A DNA stretch of 64,000 bases. Source: Homarus americanus. Its lineage: Eukaryota; Arthropoda; Malacostraca; Decapoda; Nephropidae. This document shows positions 24,096 to 33,956 of this stretch, piece by piece; position 1 is the first letter of the stretch; every line of letters starts with the position of its first letter. Under the pieces are notes generated by a model. It made no database searches. It worked only from the letters and a program-made list of their open reading frames with translations, and was not told where the DNA came from. Location of the stretch: contig NW_024737042.1 of assembly GCF_018991925.1 (NCBI RefSeq), positions 17,131,678 to 17,195,677 of the forward strand. The letters are read 5' to 3'. Made by a program: the position numbers and the translations under genes.

Positions 24096-24268
24096 GATAG
24101 AGGAGAAGCACTAGTGGCTCACGCTCCGAGATGCGAGACAATCCTCTTACGCAAGATTATCCCCGGCCCGCAAGATTACACCACTGATTGTTCTATCATT
24201 ACTGCATTGGGACGAGCTCTGAGGGCCGCCGGGGGCCTCTCTAACTATGGGTGGTGGGTATATGGTGC

Positions 24269-25024
24269 TGAAGTTATGGGTCGCTAGTCTCTGAAGTTCT
24301 GCAGTTGGGGGATGCTTGAAGTTGTGGTACGCTAGATACTGAAGGTGTAGTATGCTTGGTTATGACATTAGGTTATGCTGTTATAAAGTTGTGATAAGCT
24401 AAGTTCTGAGTTGTGATGCCAAAGGTTAGAAACTTGTAAAGTTGTAATACACTAGGTTTTAAAGTTGTGGTACGCTAGGTTATACATTTGTGGTATGCTA
24501 AGTTTTAAGGTTGTGGTATGCTAAGTTATGAAGTTTTAGTACACTAGGTTATAAAGTTGTGATAAGCTAAGTTCTGAAATTGTGGTACACTAGGTTCAAA
24601 TTGTGGTTTGCTAAGTTCAAGTTGTGGTATGCTAAGTTTAAGTTGTGGTATGTTAAGTTCAAGTTGTGGTATGGTAGGTTCAAGTTGTGGTATGCTAAGT
24701 TCAAGTTGTGGTATGGGAAGTTCAAGTTGTGGTATGGGAAGTTCAAGTTGTGGTATTCTAGGTTCAAGTTGTGATATGCTAGGTTATAAAGTTGTGGTCA
24801 TCTAAGTTCAAATTGTGGTATGTTAGGTTGTAAAGTTGTGGTAAGCTGAATTCAAGTTGTGGTAGGCTAAGTTCATGTTGTGGTACACTAAATGCAAGTT
24901 ATGGTAAGCTAAGTTCATGTTGTGGTACGCTTAGTTGAAGTTGTGGTATGCTAGGTTGTAAAGTTGTGGTAAGCTAAGTTAAAGCTATGGTACGTTAAGT
25001 TCAAATTGTGATATGCTAATTACA
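24269..25024. repeat. 21-bp minisatellite, segment 1
   Basis: The unit is close to AAGTTCAAGTTGTGGTATGC plus T, repeated about 35 times, with diverged units at the left. The period is a multiple of three, so all frames give a 7-residue repeat such as LNLAYHN, which should not be read as protein. Further segments of the same array lie at 25857-25912, 29353-29470, 29680-29793 and 42505-42881. They are separated only by insertions. Confidence 0.95.
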
Positions 25025-25856
25025 TAAAAAATCTGCTTAGACAAAGATTACCCGCCATAACACAATACACAACAGTGTCCCCGCCAGAACCAGAAGTGCC
25101 TGAGGCATGAGCCAATCACAGTGGCCTGTGAGTGTTGTGGTCAACTGTAATTGTGCTTATTGGCTGGAAGCTGAGTTCGTGCCCCAGGAAGACAGGCACT
25201 TGGTTTTCAAACTCAGAGTCTGTGTGGCAGGTATTTGGGTGTATTCTATTTGGAAAAATCTTAAGTTCCCATTTGTTTTGAAATACGTGGTTCCCGTTTA
25301 ACTAGCTAGGAGAATAAGTCTATTGTTTTGAAATGTAATTGTCAAATCCTAATAATGAGTGTTCAACAAACAAAGAACCGTTAAGAAGAGTTATAAATTC
25401 CGCCACCCCCCTCTTGGTATTGAGTAAAATATTGTCATACATGTCTTGGGTGTTAAGCATGGATACATTGAGTCCTAAGTAACAACACATCTATCACTTG
25501 TTTCCCCTAGGGTCTCAGTTATCGCATGTTATTCCTGCTCCCCAGTTATCATCGCCCACGTCCATTCTTCCTCCTCCTCCCCCTGTGTGAGGGCCTAACC
25601 TAACCACAAACTAGCCGTGAGCCTCCTCTCTCTCCCTCCTCACATTCCATAGTCTTCTCTCTCTCCCTCACTCCCTCCTTCGTCATTTCTCCTGCCTCAC
25701 CAGTTACCTCAACCCTTCCATCTCACGTGTATACAGAGAATGAAATAAAGAGGAGAATAAAGAAATAAGAACTACGAAGAAATAAATAAATAAAATAAAG
25801 AAAGAGTAAAAGTAAGTAAATAAATAGAATTAAGAAAGGCAAAAGATAAAGCTATT
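25025..25856 (+). other. Unidentified insert in the 21-bp array with A-rich 3' end
   Basis: About 830 bases of non-array sequence end in an A-rich AATAAATAAATAAAATAAAG zone (about 25740-25850). ATTACA stands at the left (25019-25024) and at the right (about 25857-25862), a possible target duplication. This fits a plus-strand retroposed sequence, yet no frame is recognisable. Inverted CCAAT-type boxes occur near 25111 and 25160. Confidence 0.35.
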
Positions 25857-27094
25857 ATTACACTAAATTCAAGTTGTGGTACGCTGGGTTCAAGTTGTGG
25901 TACACTAAGTACAATTTTCCCTCGAGTCTTGAAAGAGTGTAGGGAACAGATTAGCGGACCCCTCGTAAACTTATTTACAAAATCATTAGACACTGGAGTT
26001 GTGCCAGACTTGTGGAAACAGGCAAATGTAGTACCCATATTCAAAAAGGGAGACAGAGCATCAGCGTCAAATTACCGGCCGATCAGTTTGACGTCAGTAG
26101 TGGGGAAATTTCTTGAATCAATTATAGCAGATAGCATCCTATCGCATCTAGAGAAAAGCAAATTAATCTACGACTCTCAACATGGGTTTACAATGGGAAA
26201 ATCTTGTCTAACAAATCTGCTAACGTTTTTAGGAAAGTCTTCGAGGTAGTAGATAATGACGAAAATTACGATGTTATTTACTTAGACTTTAGCAAAGCAT
26301 TTGACAGAGTACCGCATCAGAGGCTTCTGAGAAAAATTAAGGCTCATGGTATCGAGGGGAAAGTTTAAAATTGGATAAAATCATGGCTCACCGATAGAAC
26401 GCAGAGGGTCAGCGTAGATGGTGTTAAATCTGAGTGGGGCCGTGTAACCAGTGGGGTTCCCCAGGGGTCAGTACTAGGCCCACTCTTGTACATAATCTAC
26501 ATAAACGATTTAGATACTGGGATCAGCAGTGACATAAGCAAGTTTGCGGATGACACCAAAATAGGGCGGCAAATTAATTCAGAGCAGGATGCAAATGCAT
26601 TACAGGAGGATCTAAATAAACTGCAGGGGTGGTCTGAAAAATGGCAAATGAAATTCAACACCAGCATGTGCAGCGTACTTAATATTGGAAGAACAAATAC
26701 TTATAATGTATACAGCCTTAACAACATCAACCTAGAGAAGCCGACTTGTGAAAGAGACCGAGGGGTACTTGTAAGCCCGGACCTACGGCCTAGAAAACAG
26801 TGCGTTAATGTTCGAAATAACGCAAGCAGAGTATTGGGTTTTATATCTAGAAGTGTAAGTAACAAGAGTGCAGAGGTCTTACTGCAACTATATCTTGCGC
26901 TAGTCAGGCCGCACCTCGATTATGCGGTCCAGTTCTGATGCCCCTATTATAGAATGGATATAAATTCACTAGACTCGGTGCAGCGAAGAATGACAAAAAT
27001 GATTCCGGGACTTAGAAACCTTCCATATCAGGATAGGTTAAAGAAACTTAACTTGCATTCCCTAGAAAGACGAAGAGTGCGGGGAGATATGATA

Positions 27095-29022
27095 GGTAGA
27101 AGGATAAAGCTATAGGTAGAAGGATAAATCGTGGCGAAATTCACCTCCGGGACTATTATAGGGTATTGGTGAGTAGGGTTAAAACCGAGATAAGGAAAGC
27201 AAAGAGGAATAATGAGGTAAGGATAGCAAGGGAGGCGAAGACAAACCCCAAAGGATTCTACCAAATGTATCAAACTAAAACACGAGAAAAGATTGGACCA
27301 ATACGGTCAGACACCGGCGAGCTCACTGATAACGACAGAGAAATGAGCAATAATTTGAATAAATATTTTTCAACAGTTTTCACCACCGAAAATTTAAACA
27401 TGATACCCGAGGCACCGACTCTATTCAGAGATAGTGAAGAAAACAAATTAAGTGAGATAGTAGTGACTAGTAACGATGTTAGTAAGCAAATAAACATACT
27501 AAAGCCTAATAAGTCACCTGGTCCCGATGAGATATTTGCCAGAGTATTAAAGGAATGTAAGGAAGAACTTAGTATGCCCTTAGCAAAGTTGTTTAACATG
27601 TCCTTAAAAACAGGTGTAGTACCAGAATCCTGGAGGATAGCGAATGTAATACCGATTTTCAAGAAGGGGGATAGATCACTATCCTCTAACTACCGCCCAA
27701 TCAGTCTAACATCAATAGTAGGCAAATTACTGGAAGCAATCATCTCAAACTCTATTCGAAATCACCTGGAGAAGCACAGATTGATCAATGATTCCCAGCA
27801 TGGCTTCACAAGCGGACGTTCTTGCCTAACTAATCTATTAACATTCTTTTCATCAGTTTTCGAATCGGTGGACGAGGGGCACAATTATGATGTGGTATAT
27901 CTCGACTTTAGCAAAGCCTTCGACAGAGTCCCCCACGAAAGACTAATTAGAAAGGTAGAAGCACATGGATTAGGGCATGGTTACAGGACAGGAAACAGCG
28001 AGTGAGCATTAACGGCACTAAGTCCCATTGGAGCAACGTCACAAGTGGAGTTCCTCAAGGCTCAGTACTTGGACCATTATTATTTAATATATACATAAAC
28101 GACATAGATATCGGCATAGACAGCAACATAAGTAAATTTGCTGATGACACTAAAATAGGACGTGTTATTAAATCTGACGAGGACTAGGCAAAACTACAGG
28201 AAGATCTAAACAAATTTTTCGAATGGTCTGAAAAATGGCAGATGAAATTCAACGTCGACAAATGTAAAGTACTCAGTATAGGAGATGTAAATAGGGAAAC
28301 CAGATACCAGATGAACAACGATGCCATAGAGAAATCCGACTACGAGAGAGATTTAGGAGTAATGATAAGTAGGAACCTTAAACCAAGTAAACAATGTGTT
28401 TTTGCTCGTAACAAGGCTAATAAAGTACTTGGGTTCATACAAAGGAGTGTTAGTTACAAGACTAGAGAGGTCATCCTAAAACTGTATCTTGCTCTTGTGA
28501 GACCACACCTGAACTACGCAGTTCAGTTCTGGTCACCGTATTACAGAATGGATATAGAATCCTTGGAAAGAATTCAGAGGAGAATGACAAGACTAATCCC
28601 GGGCATCAGGAACCTTGAGTATAGAGACAGGCTAAAGCATCTTAATTTGCACTCCCTCGAGAGACGTAGAGCGAGGGGCGACCTGATAGAGGTGTATAAG
28701 TGGAAGGCAGGGCTAAACAAAGGGGACATTACAAAGGTACTCAAACTATCCAACCAGGAGCGAACTCGTAACAATGGTTTTAAATTAGATAAATTTAGAT
28801 TTAGGCGTGAAATCGGTAAACACTGGTTTGGAAACAGAGTAGTGGATGAATGGAACAAGTTACCAAATATCATCATTAACTCGAATACGCTGAATAGCTT
28901 CAAACATAGGTTGGATGCTTGTATGAGCAATAGGGGTTGGGTGTAAACGGGACTGCCCAGTATGGGCCAATAGGCCCGCTGCAGTTTCCTCCATTCTTAT
29001 GTTCTTATGTTCTTATGTTCTT
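27095..29022 (+). mobile_element. LINE A2 nested in LINE B1
   Basis: A 5'-truncated A-family copy. Its 5' end carries a 17-bp direct duplication ATAGGTAGAAGGATAAA (27092-27108 and 27112-27128). Its 3' end is an ATGTTCTT-type octamer tail (about 28994-29022). The host B sequence GATATGATAG|AAGTATTTAAG is split without visible target duplication. A2 is far better preserved than A1. Confidence 0.93.
27166..28946 (+). pseudogene. ORF2 fragment (linker, RT, thumb) of LINE A2
   Basis: Frame 27166-28005 has the pre-RT linker (KAKRNNEVRIAREAKTNPKG), SPGPDEIFARVLKECKEEL, SNYRPISLTS, SQHGFTSGRSCLTNLLTF and motif A YLDFSKAFDRVPHERL. A small deletion near 27970 shifts the frame. Frame 28002-28187 holds [18 protein letters not shown] and the catalytic FADD (28137-28148). 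A TAG stops it at 28185. Frame 28242-28946 gives the thumb and C-terminus (RPHLNYAVQFWSPYYRMD, VVDEWNKLP). Only the deletion and the stop clearly disable it, so it is comparatively young. Confidence 0.9.
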
Positions 29023-29352
29023 AAGTATTTAAGTGGGTGAAAGGAATCAATAAAGGGGATATAGATAAAGTTCTTATAATATCCGAGCAGGACAGGACTC
29101 GGAGCAACGGATTCAAGTTGGATAAGTTTAGGTTTAGGAGGGAGACAGGAAGAAACTGGTTCACAAATAGGGTGGTGGACGAGTGGAACAAGCTTAGCAA
29201 CATTGTAGTAAGTGCGGGAACTCTGGAAAGTTTCAAAAGGAGGCTAGATAGATTCATGGATGATAGAGAGTGGTAGTAACTCTCGACAGGAGCTGCCATG
29301 CACAGGCCAACCGGCCTATTGCAGACTCCTTATTTTCTTATGTTCTTATGTT

Positions 29353-29470
29353 ATGGTAAGTTAAATTCAAGTTGTGGTACGCGAAGTTAAAGTTGTGGTA
29401 TGCTAGGTTATAAAGTTATGGTAAGCTAAATTTAAGATATGGTACGGTAAGTTCAAGTTGTGGTACGCGG
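29353..29470. repeat. 21-bp minisatellite, segment 3
   Basis: AAGTTGTGGTACGC-type units resume immediately after the tail of B1 and run up to the inverted-repeat element at 29491. A two-to-three-unit piece at 25857-25912 (segment 2) lies on the other side of B1. Confidence 0.9.
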
Positions 29471-29490
29471 TGAACGGTAATAGAGTCACA

Positions 29491-29673
29491 GGAAAAAAAG
29501 TCACAGAAAAAAGTCACCGGAAAAAAGTCACATTTAAGGTAATAAAATTAAAAATATTTTCAAACAGTTATTAACTGACAATACATGACTTTTACATATT
29601 GACAACACAATTTATATATGATGCACGTAGGTTAGGTTAGGTTAGGTGATTATTTTCTGTGACTTTTTTACCT
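29491..29673. mobile_element. MITE-like element with about 27-bp terminal inverted repeats
   Basis: The left end GGAAAAAAAGTCACAGAAAA (29491 on) pairs with the reverse complement of the right end (29646-29672), matching at about 24 of 27 positions. A third related copy, AAAAAAGTCAC, lies just inside the left end. The interior is AT-rich and non-coding and contains GGTTAGGTTAGGTTAGG. The element splits the 21-bp array. No clear target duplication was found, so the superfamily is unknown. Confidence 0.6.
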
Positions 29674-29679
29674 GGATTC

Positions 29680-29793
29680 GTGGTACGCTAGGTTCAGTTT
29701 GTGTTACGCTATGTTCAAGTTGTGGTATGTTAAGTTCAAATTGTGGTACACTAAATTCAAGTTGTGGAATGCTAAGTTCAAGTTGTGGTATGC
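29680..29793. repeat. 21-bp minisatellite, segment 4
   Basis: Array units resume between the MITE-like element and the 3' end of LINE D1. Confidence 0.9.
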
Positions 29794-30140
29794 CATTTTA
29801 TTTTATTTTTATTTTACGGGGATTAGCCCACCCGGGCTAATTATATTAATCTACAACACGGAGATGCTGGAAAACTAGCTTTTTGAAGTGAGACAGACTG
29901 TATGGGTATGGAAACACAGAAGAAGGCAAAGCATTACACAGTTTGGCTGTGTGAGGAAAGAAGGATATGCTATAACTTTTTTTTTTTAGTTTAACAAATT
30001 TATTGACAAAGCTTGGAGTACAGTTTGCCTTTTCTGAGTAATTCAGTCAGATATTGACACTGAGGGTGGTATCACTTCTCACTGCCACGAAGGACAGAGG
30101 TTCATACACAAAGGAATAGATCATACTCATTAACAGTATA

Positions 30141-30431
30141 TATTAATAATAATAATAATAATTAACGGTTTATTGAAAGAGCATGGCAGCCGGAAGGCTG
30201 AAAATATACAATTACATAATTGGGGAATAGGTCTCTTGATTTACAAATGATATACAAGTAAAATAAGTGATACAAATATGATATATAATAATTAGGTGTT
30301 GATAATTTTTGCAGTGGTTGAGACTGGGCTGTTCTTATAGCAAACAGTTCGTGCTCGTATGGGCTGGATGCGGTTTGGCATGTGTGTGGCCACGTGGCCA
30401 GAACAGTAGCTTGGGGCAATGCAGGTGTGTT
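30141..30431 (-). mobile_element. LINE E2, 3' end only
   Basis: This is the reverse complement of the E1 3' region: the (TAA)n tail at 30142-30162, the 3' UTR, then the last coding part (KPHPAHTS-like) up to 30431. It lies in the 3' UTR of C1, and the 5'-truncated end of LINE B2 starts immediately beside it. Confidence 0.88.
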
Positions 30432-31963
30432 CCAGGGCCGGATGAAATTTTCCCTCGAGTCTTAAAAGAGTGTAGGGAACAGATTAGCGTACCCCTCGTA
30501 AACATATTTACAAAATCATTAGACACTGGAGTTGTGCCAGAGTTGTGGAAACAGGCAAATGTAGTACCCATATTCAAAAAGGGAGACAGAGCATCAGCGT
30601 CAAATTACCTGCCGATCAGTTTGACGTCAGTAGTGGGGAAATTTCTTGAATCAATTATAGCAGATAGCATCCGATCGCATTTAGAGAAAAGCAAATTAAT
30701 CTACGACTCTCAACATGGGTTTACAAAGGGAAAATCTTGTCTAACAAATCTGCTAACGTTTTGTAGGAAAGTCTTCGAGGTAGTAGATAATGACGAAAAT
30801 TACGATGTTATTTACTTAGACTTTAGCAAAGCATTTGACAGAGTACCGCATTAGAGGCTTCTGAGAAAAATTAAGGCTCATGGTATCGAGGGGAAAGTTG
30901 TAAATTGGATAAAATCATGGCTCACCGATAGAACGCAGAGGGTCAGCGTAGATGGTGATAAATCTGAGTGGGGCCGTGTAACCAGTGGGGTTCCCCAGGG
31001 GTCAGTACTAGGCCCACTCTTGTTCATAATCTACATAAACGATTTAGATACTGGGATCAGCAGTGACATAAGCAAGTTTGCGGATGACACCAAAATAGGG
31101 CGGCAAATTAATTCAGGGCAGGATGCAAATGCATTACAGGAGGATCTAAATAAACTGCAGGGGTGGTCTGAAAAATGGCAAATGAAATTCAACACCAGCA
31201 AGTGCAGCGTACTTAATATTGGAAGAACAAATACTTATAATGTATACAGCCTTAACAACATCAACCTAGAAAGTCGACTTGTGAAAGAGACCTAGGGGTA
31301 CTTGTAAGCCCGGACCTACGGCCTAGAAAACAGTGGGTTAATGTTCGAAATAAGGCAAACAGAGTATTGGGTTTTATATCTAGAAGTGTAAGTAACAAGA
31401 GTGCAGAGGTCTTATTGCAACTATATCTTGCGCTAGTCAGGCCGCACCTCGATTATGCGGTTCAGTTCTGGTGCCCCTATTATAGAATGGATATAAATTC
31501 ACTAGAGTCGGTGCAGCGAAGAATGACAAAAATGATTCCGGGACTTAGAAACCTTCCATATCAGGATAGGTTAAAGAAACTTAACTTGCATTCCCTAGAA
31601 AGACGAAGAGTGCGGGGAGATATGATAGAAGTATTTAAGTGGGTGAAAGGAATCAATAAAGGGGATATAGATAAAGTTCTTATAATATCCGAGCAGGATA
31701 GGACTCGGAGCAACGGATTCAAGTTGGATAAGTTTAGGTTTAGGAGGGAGATAGGAAGAAACTGGTTCACAAATAGGGTGGTGGACGAGTGGAACAAGCT
31801 TAGCAACTTTGTAGTAAGTGCGGGAACTCTGGAAAGCTTCAAAAGGAGGCTTGATAGATTCATGGATGATAGAGAGTGGTAGTAACTCTCGACAGGAGCT
31901 GCCATGCACAGGCCAACCGGCCTCTTGCAGACTCCTTATTTTCTTATGTTCTCATGTTCTTAT
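30432..31963 (+). mobile_element. LINE B2, 5'-truncated
   Basis: B2 begins at CCAGGGCCGGATGAAATTTT, within RT, only about 14 bases upstream of the truncation point of B1. It runs through RT (motif [39 protein letters not shown] intact), thumb and C-terminus to a TTCTTATGTTCTCATG tail. Disabling changes include a TAG in place of Gln at about 30852 and a small deletion near 31268. It is almost identical to B1 and B3 over shared segments, implying recent activity of family B. Confidence 0.93.
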
Positions 31964-32290
31964 CCTTCAGGTTACGTCAGGTGAAGCCGTGAGGTCAGGT
32001 CAGGTTAGGTCAGATCCAGCCACACTCAGTATTGCTGTGTTTTTGTGCTTTTCCTTCGAGTTGAAATTGCCATTTTTGTATATCACTTGTGGGTATATAT
32101 TGGTCAGCTTCATATGAGTTGATGTCGCTGTTCACTGCCATGCAGGACAGAGGTTCGTACACGAAAAAATACATCATATTCATTAGCAATATATATATGT
32201 CAGAGTCATGTGAGTGATGTCACTGTTCACTACCATGCAGGACAGTGGTTCACATACATTGGACGTCATATTCTAATTGAAGTGTGGGTT
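31964..32290. repeat. C1 3' UTR with 95-bp tandem units
   Basis: Units around TGATGTCACTGTTCACT-CCATGCAGGACAG...TTCACATAC occur at about 32096-32196 and 32197-32290. A third, more diverged unit lies at about 30042-30140 on the other side of E2+B2. The 130 bases at 31964-32095 include GTCAGGTCAGGTTAGGTCAG and were not assigned. Confidence 0.7.
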
Positions 32291-32684
32291 AGCAAATTTT
32301 GGATAAACAGCAAGAATGTCCTCAAGCACCCCTGATTCAATGTTGTAATTACAAAGTTCATGATACAATAAACCAGGTGGCCTGAAGTCTTTGACAGTGT
32401 TACATTCAATAATATAATGTTCAAGTGAATGCTTTAAAGGCTTATCACCAAGTTTACATGCTGAGTGTTCCAGTATGGGTACAGCGTTACTAACTTTCCA
32501 GATGTGTCTGTATCCTAGCCTAATTCTGGCCACAACTATATTACATTTTCTAGTTCTGTCATTATGCTGGCCATACCGGTACCTCTTGTCACAAATTTGT
32601 CATATTTACTAATGCTACAACTGCATTTCTCAGTTCTTCTAGATCAAAGTTCTTGATTCTGACTTGCATGTTTTTAAGTACAGC
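32275..32684 (-). pseudogene. C-terminal end of LINE C1 ORF2
   Basis: Minus-strand frame 32273-32533 ends the ORF2 protein. It has ARIRLGYRHIWKV, a Cys/His cluster (HSACKLGD...HSLEHYIIEC) and LLYHELCNYN. Copy C2 keeps the cluster as CKFCDKPLKHTLEHYIIEC; here the second Cys is replaced by Gly. Such a Cys/His cluster after RNase H is usual in I-group LINEs. The frame is cut off from the RNase H body by LINE B3 at 32685. Confidence 0.8.
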
Positions 32685-32744
32685 TACCTGACCCAGCTTG
32701 GAGAAGGACGTACCCCCAAGTGCTTCGGTTAGCGACCAAGGAAA

Positions 32745-33570
32745 ATGGCCGCCTTGGATCGTTGTGTCTTGGGGGAAGAGGAGAGGAGTGTGTGGAAAGA
32801 CGACCTCCTGGAAACTCTGTTAAGGCAGCTGGGGCAGTTGAGGAGTGAGGTTGACACTCTAAAGGGGGAAAATGAAGCCCTCAGGACTGAACTCCTTCAG
32901 GTAGGTGTCCTGCCTAGCAGGACACCTGCAAAGGAGGAGCAGGCGTGGAAAGTGGTTGTCTCCAAGGGGACTAGGGTCAGACTCAGGAAAGCTGACCAGG
33001 GTGTGGAGTGTAGTAACCCCTACCAGGTGCTGGAGGAAGCTGGCGAGGAAGAGAAGAGGCAGGGAAGTGTGGTGCAGGAACAGGAAAGGGCAATTGTACA
33101 AACCCTGTCCAGAGGTAAGGTCGTGGTAGTTGGGGACAGCCAAGTGAGGTTTTTAGATAGGACTTTTTGTGCAGGAGATAGGAAACGTAGGACTAGGGTG
33201 TGTTTTCCTGGGGCTGGGATAGGGCATGTAGCTGAGAGGACAAATAGAGTTTTGTCAGGGGAGGGTTCCAATCCAGTTGTGTGTCTTAGTGTGTGAGGAA
33301 ACGACATAGGAAAGGTTAGGAGTGAGAAACTTTTCAAGAGGTATAGGGAGGCGCTGGGGAAGATTAGAGATAGGGGAGGGATCCCGATAGTATGTGGTGT
33401 CTTGCCTAGAGGAAGGGTTGGTCGTGAATGGCTGTCCAGGGCAATTGCTATAAATTGCCGACCGGAAAAACATTGTGCAAACAATGTTTGGGCATTCATT
33501 GATAGCTGGCAATGATTCTATGGCAACGACTACCTGTACAGTCGTGACGGAGTATACTTGTCTCATGCGG
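32745..33570 (+). pseudogene. ORF1 of LINE B3: coiled coil plus SGNH-esterase-like domain
   Basis: It starts at an ATG in good context (AAAATGGCC). Residues about 19-53 form a leucine-rich heptad pattern (coiled coil). GDSQVR at residues 130-135 matches block I of SGNH hydrolases. Further on, GNDIGK (block III) follows an in-frame TGA at 33294, and DGVYLSHAG at about 33546-33570 fits the catalytic Asp-His block. CR1/L2-group LINEs are known to carry such an esterase in ORF1. Two stops (33294 and about 33513) and the antisense insertion disable it. Copy B5 has the same N-terminal half. Confidence 0.85.
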
Positions 33571-33592
33571 GGCTAAAGACATTGTCTGCATC

Positions 33593-33814
33593 CACAAGAA
33601 CACAAGAACACAAGAAAATAAGGAGTCTGCAATAGGCCGGTTGGCCTGTGCATGGCAGCTCCTGTCGAGAGTTACTACCACTCTCTATCATCCATGAATC
33701 TATCTAGCCTCCTTTTGAAATTTTCTAGAGTTCCCGCACTTACTACAAAGTTGCTAAGCTTGTCCCACTCGTCCACCACCCTATTTGTGAACCAGTTTCT
33801 TCCTATCTCCCTCC
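33593..33814 (-). mobile_element. Antisense LINE B 3' fragment inside B3
   Basis: This is the reverse complement of the last about 220 bases of family B: the octamer-type tail (CACAAGAACACAAGAAAATA), 3' UTR (AATAGGCCGGTTGGCCTGTG) and C-terminal codons up to CCTATCTCCCTCC. B3 ORF1 sequence is present on both sides. It is thus a later, strongly 5'-truncated insertion in reverse orientation. Confidence 0.9.
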
Positions 33815-33956
33815 CTGGAAAGTGAAATTGTCACTCCAAAGGAGGGGTTTCGCCAGTAGAGAGAGGTCGGGGAAAGTGGGAGTCAAAAAACAAGCAGGTC
33901 CTGGGAAGTAAAATTAGTTACTCAGGACAAGGGGTAAAACATGACCAGGGAAGGGT

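Larger units (their letters stand above)
25913..29350 (+). mobile_element. LINE B1, 5'-truncated, interrupted by LINE A2
   Basis: B1 occupies 25913-27094 and 29023-29350. The first part carries RT from just before the LVNLFTKSLDTGVVPDLWKQ region, with [46 protein letters not shown] and FADDTKIG. The second part gives the C-terminus FKLDKFRFRRETGRNWF and the 3' tail TTCTTATGTTCTTATG. Premature stops occur, for example TGA at 26936-26938 in place of Trp, along with frameshifts. It lies in the 21-bp array, with segments directly on both sides. Confidence 0.93.

Noticed and set aside
24567..24805. Frames with a 7-residue repeat (LNLAYHN, SSSCGML and similar) on both strands
   Set aside because: A 21-bp DNA repeat gives such periodic frames in all phases.
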